NCBI GenBank assembly: GCA_947176425.1
Contig: CAMWQV010000210.1
Location: 1-5,075, forward strand
Direction: 5' to 3'
Length of the DNA stretch: 5,075 nucleotides
Source: an uncultured Clostridia bacterium
GTDB lineage: Bacteria; Bacillota; Clostridia; Oscillospirales; Oscillospiraceae
A program made the position numbers and the translations under genes. This document shows positions 1-5,075 of the stretch, piece by piece (the first letter of the stretch is position 1; every line of letters begins with the position of its first letter). The notes under the pieces are model-generated. The model did not search any database, was not told where the DNA came from, and worked only from the letters and a program-made list of their open reading frames with translations.

Positions 1-965
1 CCATGCGCTACTGCGTTTCTAAACGCTTGCATACTTTGGAACCGATCTTCAGAACGAACAGAGAGTGCTGTAACAAGTGCATCTTCCGCATATGCGGGAA
101 TCGCAGCGCCCAAGCTGCTGGGCAGAATCAAATCATCCTGATCTAGGCGGTCAACGGAGTCGGGCGGCAGACGCCCGGTAATTGCAAAATAAAATGTTGC
201 CGCCAGGGAGTACACATCCGAAAAGGGTCCCTGCTTCCCCCGGCGCATGTATTGTTCCGGTGGGGCGTATCCGGGTTTCAGCACCACGTCCAAGCTGCGG
301 CTGCGGTCGCCCAGGCTATAGCGGGCCGTTCCGAAATCCAGCAGCTTCACCCCGCCGCCGCTCTCAATGTAAATGTTGTCTGGGGTGACATCCCGGTGGA
401 TCAGCCCTTCCTGATGGACGGTGTCCAAGGCGTCCATGATGGGCAGCAGGATGCTGAGAGCATCCTCCCAGCTAATGCGCCCGTCGTGATCGCGGAGGTA
501 TGCCTTGAAGCTGGCACCTTCGATATAGTCCATTGTGAAGTATGCGGTTCCGTTCTCCTCGAAGTAACTGCGTACACCTACAATATTGGGATTACCGATA
601 AATTTGGCCAAGGTCTTCGCCTCATCCAGAAAACGTTCCAGGCCGTATTGGAACTGCTGGCCCCGGTCGCCGCTATAGGCGGTTACTTGTAGGGAACCGC
701 CGGGGCGCCCGGCCATGATATCGGGCAAAAATTCTTTCAGGGCAACACGCTCCCCAGCTTTGTTGTCCCAAGCCAGGTAGGTGATACCAAAGCCGCCCTG
801 CCCCAGCACCCGGCCAGTGATAAACTGCCCCGCCAGGATGGTGCCGTGTGGCAGTGCGAGAGGGAATCTGTCTGCATCGGCAGCAGGATCATAGCCGCAA
901 TGAGGGCAGAGGTCTCCCTGCTCCGTCCGTTCACAGAAACAGCTGTAGCAATATTTTTTCTCCAT
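1..965 (-). CDS. Zinc-ribbon Ser/Thr protein kinase, C-terminus beyond the window (kinase 1)
   Basis: This frame is open from an ATG at 965-963 to the window edge, giving 321 complete codons and no stop, so the gene is 3'-partial. It should phosphorylate protein Ser/Thr residues in the cytoplasm. Residues 6-23 form a Cys4 zinc ribbon (C6, C9, C20, C23, ending CPHCGYDP). The kinase domain covers about 50-320: glycine loop LGQGGFG (54-60), ATP lysine K77 in VALKEFLP, catalytic loop HRDVTPDN (190-197; D192, N197), DFG at 210-212 and the APE-like APPE at 234-237. The usual lysine two residues after the HRD aspartate is Thr194. The start is set by a strong GGGAGG site and because it keeps both CxxC pairs. 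It begins 20 nt after kinase 2 and is its closest relative here; residues ~52-123 are almost identical at DNA level. Whatever follows the kinase domain (membrane anchor, sensor or scaffold) is not visible. The kinase call is firm; substrate and role are unknown. Confidence 0.95.
   Translation of the reverse strand, partial: MEKKYCYSCFCERTEQGDLCPHCGYDPAADADRFPLALPHGTILAGQFITGRVLGQGGFGITYLAWDNKAGERVALKEFLPDIMAGRPGGSLQVTAYSGDRGQQFQYGLERFLDEAKTLAKFIGNPNIVGVRSYFEENGTAYFTMDYIEGASFKAYLRDHDGRISWEDALSILLPIMDALDTVHQEGLIHRDVTPDNIYIESGGGVKLLDFGTARYSLGDRSRSLDVVLKPGYAPPEQYMRRGKQGPFSDVYSLAATFYFAITGRLPPDSVDRLDQDDLILPSSLGAAIPAYAEDALVTALSVRSEDRFQSMQAFRNAVAH
595..812 (-). repeat. Near-identical N-lobe tract shared with kinase 2 (copy in kinase 1)
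   Basis: Aligned at a constant offset of 2324, this tract matches 2919-3136 with one difference in 218 nt (759 versus 3083; AAA versus AAG, both Lys). It contains a perfect 164-nt run at 595-758. It encodes the segment from just before the glycine loop through the region after helix C, about residues 52-123. Mismatches reappear at both ends (594/2918 and 813/3137). The rest of the two kinase genes shows many synonymous and some amino acid differences, so the tract is unusually young. Confidence 0.9.
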
Positions 966-985
966 ATTCTTCCTCCCGGATGATT
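966..985 (-). promoter_or_regulatory. Ribosome binding site of kinase 1 in a 20-nt intergenic gap
   Basis: Read on the minus strand, the gap between the TGA of kinase 2 and the ATG of kinase 1 contains GGGAGGAA (977-970). GGAGG is followed by a 6-nt spacer before the ATG at 965. This is close to the ideal Firmicutes Shine-Dalgarno and fixes the start. There is no room for a promoter or terminator, so kinase 1 should be on the same transcript as kinase 2. Confidence 0.85.
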
Positions 986-3280
986 TCACGAAAAATAGTT
1001 AAAGGAACCCTCTATATTGTCGGAAATTACTTTATCAACCTCTTGCAGTTCCGCTTCTAGGGCGGCAAGTTCAGCTTTGGCCTGTTCAATTTCCTCAGCG
1101 TCGCGGTCATAGTACCAAGACTTTGACTCACTGCTTCCGTCCGCACGGGTAAGCGTGCCCTCGCCGTGCTTTAACCCGTTGGCCCAACTGCCACTGTACC
1201 GTTCTCCGTTTTTATAGACCATTTTGCCGTAACCGTTGGGACATCCGCTGACCAGGTCTCCCTCATAGCAGTCGCCGTTTGCATACGTGCAAACCCCGTG
1301 CGTTATGGCGCCATCTTTCCAAGTCCCCTCCCACGTGCCTCCGTAAAGTGTCTGTTCATTGCTGATAAAGGTCCCCTGTCCATTTGGTTTGCCATCGCTC
1401 CACCCGCCAGTGTATGTACCGCTTAATTCCTGCCTGCCTGTCTCTACTCCCATCAAATCGCCTACTTTCATCTCCAGCTCCGCCTTTCTGGCATTCAATA
1501 ACAGGACCCTGTTCTGGACCGCCGCGAGACCACATCTGGCCGATTTGCTTCGGCTGGCTAATGAACTTCCACTCGTTGGCTTCAAATATCGGACAGTAAT
1601 TTTATACTCCTGGGATGTTACATGATTCGGTGTTTCCTCATGCGTTACCGTTGGTTGGGGCTGGGATGGCGCAGGTTCCGAGGTCGGCCGTTTGTCCTCC
1701 TCCTGCCGAGGTGCGGCATCAGGCGTTTTCTTTTCCTCCTGCGGCTCCACCACAGGAGACACTGTATCAACGGTATCGTTGCTATTACTCTCCGCAGGAG
1801 ATTCCGGCTCTTCTTCCTTGGGGAGCTGCGCCGGTTTTTCCACATCAGCGGTGGCATCGTCTTCACGGCCCTCACCGCTGCCGTCATTCTCCTCTGGAGG
1901 TTCTGTCTTTTTTTCATTTTCGGGGAACTGCTTTGGCATGGTGTACGGCTCTTCTGTCTGGGAGGAATTGCCGCTCTCGTCCCGATGGCTGGGTGTGCCA
2001 TAACCGGGGCCAGAGAGGGAGTCTTCCGTGAAACTTGATGGTTCTCGGGAGAAAGCACCGGCGGCCAGCACACCTGCAAGAACTACGCAGCAAATACATG
2101 CCGCGATACCGCCCTTTGTAGTCTTTGACATGGCTTTTAGCCGTCCCCAAAACGATGGTGACGAAATTTCCCTTTGTTCATCCTCTTCCGTTTTTTGTAC
2201 GCCATCTTCTACGTTGGGAAGCAATTCGGGGATCGGCTCAGGTTCAGGAACAGGAATCGGTTCAGGTTCAGGAATCAGCTCCCGCTCTTCTTCCAGCTGC
2301 GGTTCTGTATCTGTCCTGGTCAGCACTGCATCCACTGCGGCACGGAAGTCTGCCATTGTCTGGTAGCGGTCTGCGGGCTGGACCTCCAAACTGCATAAGA
2401 TCGCGTCCTCCAGTTCTGGCGGAAGTTTTATCCCACGGGTCGAGGGAGGGACTAGGTCGTCCTCCTCCATGCGGTCCAGGGATTCGGGCGGGAGATATCC
2501 CGTGATCGCCATATAGAAGCACGCGCCAAGGGAGTAAACATCGGTATAAGACCCTTGTTTTCCACGCCGTGTGTACTGCTCTTTAGGGGCATAGCCCGCC
2601 TTGAGCACCACATCTAGACTCTTGCTCCTATCGCCCAAGCTATACCGGGCCGCGCCGAAATCCAGTAGCTTTATCCCGCCGCCGCTTTCAATATAAATGT
2701 TATCAGGAGTGACATCCCGGTGGATCAGTCCCTCCTGATGGACGATGCTTAGGGCATCCATGACGGGCAGCAGGATACGGGCCGTCTCCTCCCAGCCAAT
2801 ATGTCCGCCGTGGTTTCGAAGATACGCCTTGAAGCTGATGCCCTCAATGTAGTCCATGGTGAAATAGGCAGTACCATTCTCCTCAAAGTAGCTGCGCACA
2901 CCTGCGATATTGGGATTGCCGATAAATTTGGCCAAGGTCTTCGCCTCATCCAGAAAACGTTCCAGGCCGTATTGGAACTGCTGGCCCCGGTCGCCGCTAT
3001 AGGCGGTTACTTGTAGGGAACCGCCGGGGCGCCCGGCCATGATATCGGGCAAAAATTCTTTCAGGGCAACACGCTCCCCAGCCTTGTTGTCCCAAGCCAG
3101 GTAGGTGATACCAAAGCCGCCCTGCCCCAGCACCCGACCGGTGATAAACTGCCCTGCCAGAATAGTGCCGCAGGGAAGGGCGTGGGGGAGTTGGCCCGTA
3201 CTGGTGGAGGGGTCATAGCCGCAATGGGGGCAGGGGCCGAGAGCGGAGCAGTCCCGAAAACAGTTGTAGCAGTAAGACAT
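986..3280 (-). CDS. Zinc-ribbon Ser/Thr protein kinase with TM segment and C-terminal MORN repeats (kinase 2)
   Basis: This complete 764-residue protein has an N-terminal Cys4 ribbon (C4, C7, C17, C20) and a kinase domain at about 45-318: LGQGGFG at 51-57, K74, likely helix-C Glu at 112, HRDVTPDN at 187-194, DFG at 207-209 and APKE at 231-234. A Pro/Glu repeat linker (336-355) follows, then basic residues (K384-K389) before one hydrophobic segment at about 391-410, which suggests N-in topology. Next comes a long acidic, Pro/Ser/Glu-rich, low-complexity stretch (~411-557), a short helical segment (~585-610), about four MORN repeats (621-715) and a coiled coil (~727-757). The kinase is therefore inferred to be cytoplasmic and the MORN part extracytoplasmic, as in receptor-type bacterial kinases such as PknB, where the outer part senses a ligand; here the ligand is unknown. 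The ATG at 3280 has a good AAAGGA site and keeps the ribbon. All active-site residues are present except the catalytic-loop lysine (Thr191). The gene lies 45 nt after kinase 3 and 20 nt before kinase 1. Confidence 0.96.
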   Translation of the reverse strand: MSYCYNCFRDCSALGPCPHCGYDPSTSTGQLPHALPCGTILAGQFITGRVLGQGGFGITYLAWDNKAGERVALKEFLPDIMAGRPGGSLQVTAYSGDRGQQFQYGLERFLDEAKTLAKFIGNPNIAGVRSYFEENGTAYFTMDYIEGISFKAYLRNHGGHIGWEETARILLPVMDALSIVHQEGLIHRDVTPDNIYIESGGGIKLLDFGAARYSLGDRSKSLDVVLKAGYAPKEQYTRRGKQGSYTDVYSLGACFYMAITGYLPPESLDRMEEDDLVPPSTRGIKLPPELEDAILCSLEVQPADRYQTMADFRAAVDAVLTRTDTEPQLEEERELIPEPEPIPVPEPEPIPELLPNVEDGVQKTEEDEQREISSPSFWGRLKAMSKTTKGGIAACICCVVLAGVLAAGAFSREPSSFTEDSLSGPGYGTPSHRDESGNSSQTEEPYTMPKQFPENEKKTEPPEENDGSGEGREDDATADVEKPAQLPKEEEPESPAESNSNDTVDTVSPVVEPQEEKKTPDAAPRQEEDKRPTSEPAPSQPQPTVTHEETPNHVTSQEYKITVRYLKPTSGSSLASRSKSARCGLAAVQNRVLLLNARKAELEMKVGDLMGVETGRQELSGTYTGGWSDGKPNGQGTFISNEQTLYGGTWEGTWKDGAITHGVCTYANGDCYEGDLVSGCPNGYGKMVYKNGERYSGSWANGLKHGEGTLTRADGSSESKSWYYDRDAEEIEQAKAELAALEAELQEVDKVISDNIEGSFNYFS
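1136..1420 (-). repeat. MORN repeat block of kinase 2
   Basis: Residues 621-715 hold about four MORN units, starting near Y623, Y646, Y672 and Y695. Each has the pattern Y-x-G-x-W/L-x-x-G-x-x-x-G-x-G. The first (YTGGWSDGKPNGQGT) and last (YSGSWANGLKHGEGT) are typical; the second is irregular and carries an extra EGTW insertion. MORN repeats form beta-hairpin solenoids used for protein or lipid contact. Helical, probably coiled-coil, segments flank the block. Confidence 0.85.
2051..2110 (-). other. Predicted transmembrane segment of kinase 2
   Basis: Residues 391-410 are uninterrupted hydrophobic or small residues (Gly, Ile, Ala, Cys, Val, Leu) with no charge. They are preceded by basic residues K384, K387 and K389 and followed by an acidic region. 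By the positive-inside rule the kinase domain faces the cytoplasm. It is the only membrane segment visible in the three kinases as far as they are seen. Confidence 0.85.
2232..2279 (-). repeat. Two-copy 24-nt tandem repeat coding for a Pro/Glu linker
   Basis: Copies at 2232-2255 and 2256-2279 differ at a few bases and encode an alternating Glu-Pro/Ile-Pro/Val-Pro stretch within residues ~334-353 of kinase 2. Such a segment is probably a stiff, extended spacer between the kinase domain and the membrane. A repeat of a multiple of three could expand or shrink without breaking the frame. Confidence 0.7.
2919..3136 (-). repeat. Near-identical N-lobe tract shared with kinase 1 (copy in kinase 2)
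   Basis: This is the partner of the tract at 595-812, in the same orientation and with a single synonymous mismatch at 3083. Both copies lie at the same place in the kinase fold and keep their frames, as expected for homologous recombination between paralogues. Confidence 0.9.
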
Positions 3281-3285
3281 AGTGG

Positions 3286-3293
3286 TTCCTTTC
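3286..3293 (-). promoter_or_regulatory. Ribosome binding site of kinase 2
   Basis: The minus strand reads GAAAGGAA here, with AAAGGA ending 6 nt before the ATG at 3280. It is a moderately strong Shine-Dalgarno at normal spacing. It supports the start that keeps the first CxxC pair of the zinc ribbon. Confidence 0.75.
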
Positions 3294-3311
3294 TTTTATG
3301 ATTGGTCCTAT

Positions 3312-3324
3312 GGGCGCTGCGCCC
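3312..3324. other. Short GC-rich inverted repeat between kinase 3 and kinase 2
   Basis: GGGCGC-T-GCGCCC is a perfect 13-nt palindrome starting 2 nt after the kinase 3 stop codon. In RNA it could form a 5-bp stem with a 3-nt loop. On the transcribed strand no U-run follows, so it does not look like an intrinsic terminator. It could slow exonucleases, bind a protein, or be chance in GC-rich DNA. Confidence 0.35.
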
Positions 3325-3325
3325 G

Positions 3326-4831
3326 CTATCTGCCATCAGCCCGCAGGGCCTCCAACATTCGTCTCGCCGCCGTAGCGGCTCCGCTTTGGGAGGCGGCTGA
3401 CTTCTCCAGCCACCGGACAGCTTCCGATATGTTGACGGCCACACCGTCTCCAGTATAGTAACAGCAGCCTACGGTGTACCAGGCGTCCTCGTTGCCGTTT
3501 TTTGCCGCTGCCAGACACCATCGAAATGCGGATTCCGCGCTCTGTGGGACGCCGTTTCCCCGGCGGAAGCACTCGCTCAGAGAGTATTTTGCCCGGTTGT
3601 CTCCTGCCCTGGCGGCCTGATGGAACAGTCGCACCGCCGTTTGATAGTCACCGCTGCCGTAGGCGGCGCAGGCATCCCGATATAGTGTCTCTGTGCCGGA
3701 GCGCTTCGGACGAAAGATATCTGCGAGGCGGGCTGCGAGACCAGCTTTAGGGGGAGCTGGGCCGGATGCGGAGGGGGGCGTAGGCAACTCTTGGTGGACC
3801 ACAGCATGAGACATTTGGTTCATATTGGGGGGCTGCTCCGGCATGGACGGTGGAACAGGTACCGGCACTGCCTCTTCCACTGCTGCCAGAAACGCCTCCA
3901 TAGTCTGATACCGATCCGCCGCATCCACCGCCAGTCCTTTATAAATGGCAGTCTCCAGCTTTGGTGGAAGATACACGCCATGGCGTGAGAAAGGGACCAG
4001 CTCGTCCCGCTCTGCACGCTCCAGGGCTTCCTGGGGCAGGTACCCCGTGATGGCCGCATAGAAACAGGCAGCAAGGGAGTAAACATCGGTAAACGGTCCC
4101 TGACGGCTGCGGCTCAGATACTGCTCTCTGGGAGCGTAGCCCGGTCTCAGGATCACGTCCAGACTGCGGCTTTTATCGCCCAAGCTGTAGCGGGCCGCGC
4201 CGAAATCCAGCAGCTTTACGCCGCCGCCCCCGGTAATGTAAATATTATCTGGGGCAACGTCTCGGTGGACGACCCCCGCCTGATGAACCGTCTCCAAGGC
4301 TCTCATCACTGGCTGGAGGATATCCACCGCTTCCTGCCAGCCCACTCGGCCCTCATGGCTGCGTAGATATACCTTGAAGCTGACGCCCTCCACATAGTCC
4401 ATGACGAAGTAGGCGGTGCCGTTCTCCCGGAAGAAGCTGCACACCGCAACGATACCGGGCGTTCCAGAGAATTTTGCCAGAGTCTCCGCCTCTTCCAGAA
4501 AGCGGTCCAGACCGTAGGAAAAAGACCTGCCACCGGTTTCCGCATTGGCGGACACCTGGACGCCCCCTGCCATCCGGTATGCCGCTGACACGGGCAGATA
4601 TTCTTTTATGGCCATCTTTTTGTCTGTCGGTCGGTCCAAGGCCACATAGGTGACGCCAAAGCCTCCCTGCCCCAGCACCCGGCCGGTGATGTAGCGGCCA
4701 GCCAGAATACTGCCGTGGGGCAGGGCATTGGGGTGCCGGCCCCTGTCCCATTCTGGGTCATAGCCGCAGTGCGGACAGGGACCAACCCCTGCCCGCATCG
4801 TGAAGCAGTTATAGCAGTAATTACCCGTCAT
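3326..4831 (-). CDS. Zinc-ribbon Ser/Thr protein kinase with C-terminal TPR/Sel1-like repeats (kinase 3)
   Basis: This complete 501-residue protein ends in TAG at 3328-3326. It starts with a Cys4 ribbon (C6, C9, C19, C22), followed by a kinase domain at about 47-320: LGQGGFG at 53-59, K76 in MAIKEYLP, HRDVAPDN at 189-196 (D191, N196), DFG at 209-211 and APRE at 233-236. Ala193 replaces the usual catalytic-loop lysine. A Pro-rich linker (~321-375) leads to a TPR-like unit (~383-410) and two Sel1-like repeats (~411-482), which normally bind protein partners. I see no membrane segment, so it is probably a soluble kinase with a docking scaffold. The ATG at 4831 is the only start that keeps the first CxxC pair, because the next Met is residue 12. 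It has no recognisable Shine-Dalgarno, and it lies in frame 3 nt after the stop of the FHA gene, so translation probably depends on coupling to that gene. It is the most diverged of the three kinases; its N-lobe differs clearly from the other two. Confidence 0.96.
   Translation of the reverse strand: MTGNYCYNCFTMRAGVGPCPHCGYDPEWDRGRHPNALPHGSILAGRYITGRVLGQGGFGVTYVALDRPTDKKMAIKEYLPVSAAYRMAGGVQVSANAETGGRSFSYGLDRFLEEAETLAKFSGTPGIVAVCSFFRENGTAYFVMDYVEGVSFKVYLRSHEGRVGWQEAVDILQPVMRALETVHQAGVVHRDVAPDNIYITGGGGVKLLDFGAARYSLGDKSRSLDVILRPGYAPREQYLSRSRQGPFTDVYSLAACFYAAITGYLPQEALERAERDELVPFSRHGVYLPPKLETAIYKGLAVDAADRYQTMEAFLAAVEEAVPVPVPPSMPEQPPNMNQMSHAVVHQELPTPPSASGPAPPKAGLAARLADIFRPKRSGTETLYRDACAAYGSGDYQTAVRLFHQAARAGDNRAKYSLSECFRRGNGVPQSAESAFRWCLAAAKNGNEDAWYTVGCCYYTGDGVAVNISEAVRWLEKSAASQSGAATAARRMLEALRADGR
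3386..3685 (-). repeat. TPR/Sel1-like repeat block of kinase 3
   Basis: Residues ~383-482 form one TPR-like unit (YRDACAAYGSGDYQTAVRLF) and two Sel1-like units. The Sel1 pattern is visible in AKYSLSECFRRGNGVPQS and in AWYTVGCCYYTGDGVAVN, each followed by an amphipathic A-x-x-W helix. These alpha-solenoids usually act as protein-binding scaffolds, here probably choosing substrates or partners for the kinase. Confidence 0.85.
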
Positions 4832-4834
4832 GGT

Positions 4835-5075
4835 TTACAGGCTTACACGAAACAGGCTGGACTGCGCCGCCAGATAAAAGTCATCTCCTGGCCGCAGAGC
4901 CATAGGCTGTCCCTGCTGTACTCGTACACCGCTGCCCAGAAAGGTGCCGTAGGAGGAACCCAAGTCATAGAGGATGAACATCCGCGTCTGGGATTTGTCA
5001 TGATAATTCAAGTGTTTCCGCATATTTCCCGAAAACCCCCCCGAAAAAAAAAATTCGAAGAAACCCCTGTCCTTC
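4835..5075 (-). CDS. C-terminal part of an FHA-domain protein, 5' end beyond the window
   Basis: The frame ends at TAA (4837-4835) and stays open to the right edge. The first in-window Met is at 5023, but this is probably not the true start, since an FHA domain needs about 80-100 residues and only its second half is seen. Visible features are RKH, then FILYDLGSSYGTFLGSG, matching the FHA signature D-x-GS-x-x-GTF, then the L-x-PGD-x-F turn (ALRPGDDFYL) and a closing strand FRVSL, which puts the domain at the very C-terminus. FHA domains bind phosphothreonine peptides and often partner bacterial Ser/Thr kinases as substrates or readers. The Asn often found before the GT of this signature is Tyr here, and the Ser of the S-x-x-H motif is not evident in the current reading. 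Upstream of 5023 the sequence is runs of single bases and gives an unlikely peptide, so that part is doubtful. The FHA call is good; gene length and partners are unknown. Confidence 0.8.
   Translation of the reverse strand, partial: KDRGFFEFFFSGGFSGNMRKHLNYHDKSQTRMFILYDLGSSYGTFLGSGVRVQQGQPMALRPGDDFYLAAQSSLFRVSL

Noticed and set aside
252..692. Plus-strand open frame of 146 codons, with a similar one at 2801-3016
   Set aside because: Both lie antisense to the conserved kinase N-lobes, and their shared C-terminal sequence follows from the duplicated kinase DNA. They have no recognisable domain; the minus-strand frames carry full kinase motifs.
1500..1560. Possible frameshift in kinase 2 near residues 575-595, where the composition changes abruptly
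   Set aside because: The frame continues without interruption into clear MORN repeats, and neither other frame improves the reading, so a simple linker-to-helix change explains it.
1615..2038. Several overlapping plus-strand frames of 100-138 codons opposite the linker of kinase 2
   Set aside because: They are Arg/Leu/Ser-rich translations of the complement of a Glu/Pro-rich coding stretch, in three overlapping frames with no family resemblance. They are shadows of the acidic linker.
595..3136. Mobile element or insertion flanked by direct repeats (the 218-nt tracts)
   Set aside because: The repeats lie at equivalent positions inside two intact paralogous genes, and the DNA between them is ordinary kinase coding sequence with no transposase or terminal inverted repeats.
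3312..3324. Intrinsic terminator after kinase 3
   Set aside because: The palindrome has a GC stem, but no run of U follows on the transcribed strand, and kinase 2 follows at once with a good ribosome binding site.
3061..3444. Minus-strand open frame of 127 codons spanning the kinase 3/kinase 2 junction
   Set aside because: It overlaps both kinase genes in another frame, shows no domain, and its C-terminal part is the frame-shifted zinc ribbon and N-lobe of kinase 2.

Overview
All four coding regions in this window lie on the minus strand, and the sequence is almost fully coding. I read it as part of a eukaryotic-like Ser/Thr phosphosignalling operon. In transcription order (high to low coordinates) it holds: the 3' end of an FHA-domain gene (4835 to the right edge); a zinc-ribbon kinase with C-terminal TPR/Sel1-like repeats (3326-4831, 501 aa); a zinc-ribbon kinase with a transmembrane segment, a long acidic Pro/Glu-rich linker and C-terminal MORN repeats between coiled coils (986-3280, 764 aa); and the first 321 codons of a third zinc-ribbon kinase that leaves the window at position 1 (1-965). 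Intergenic gaps are 3, 45 and 20 nt, which suggests one polycistronic mRNA whose promoter lies beyond the right edge. No stretch over 300 bases lacks a gene. I saw no RNA genes, CRISPR array, insertion sequence or convincing terminator.

The organism is probably a Firmicute of class Clostridia, perhaps a gut Oscillospiraceae/Ruminococcaceae-like bacterium with moderately high GC. This rests on the kinase style (N-terminal CxxC...CPHCGYDP ribbon, HRDVxPDN catalytic loop), strong AGGAGG-type ribosome binding sites and tight operon packing. The taxonomic call is inference from recall, not from a search.

The three kinases share one architecture at the N-terminus (ribbon plus kinase) but differ completely behind the kinase: a soluble Sel1 scaffold, a membrane-anchored MORN module, and an unseen C-terminus. 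An FHA protein, which would bind phosphothreonine, sits directly upstream. My inference is that related catalytic modules are coupled to different sensor or scaffold modules, with the FHA protein as a likely substrate or reader.

The most interesting details are: (i) the FHA gene and first kinase are in the same frame, separated by only one TAA and one sense codon, with no visible Shine-Dalgarno; (ii) a 218-nt patch with one synonymous difference between kinase genes 1 and 2, inside otherwise diverged paralogues, pointing to gene conversion or an assembly chimera; (iii) all three kinases lack the usual catalytic-loop lysine; (iv) the MORN repeats appear to lie outside the membrane; (v) the last ~50 bases at the right edge are rich in homopolymers and damage the FHA reading, so they may be sequencing error.
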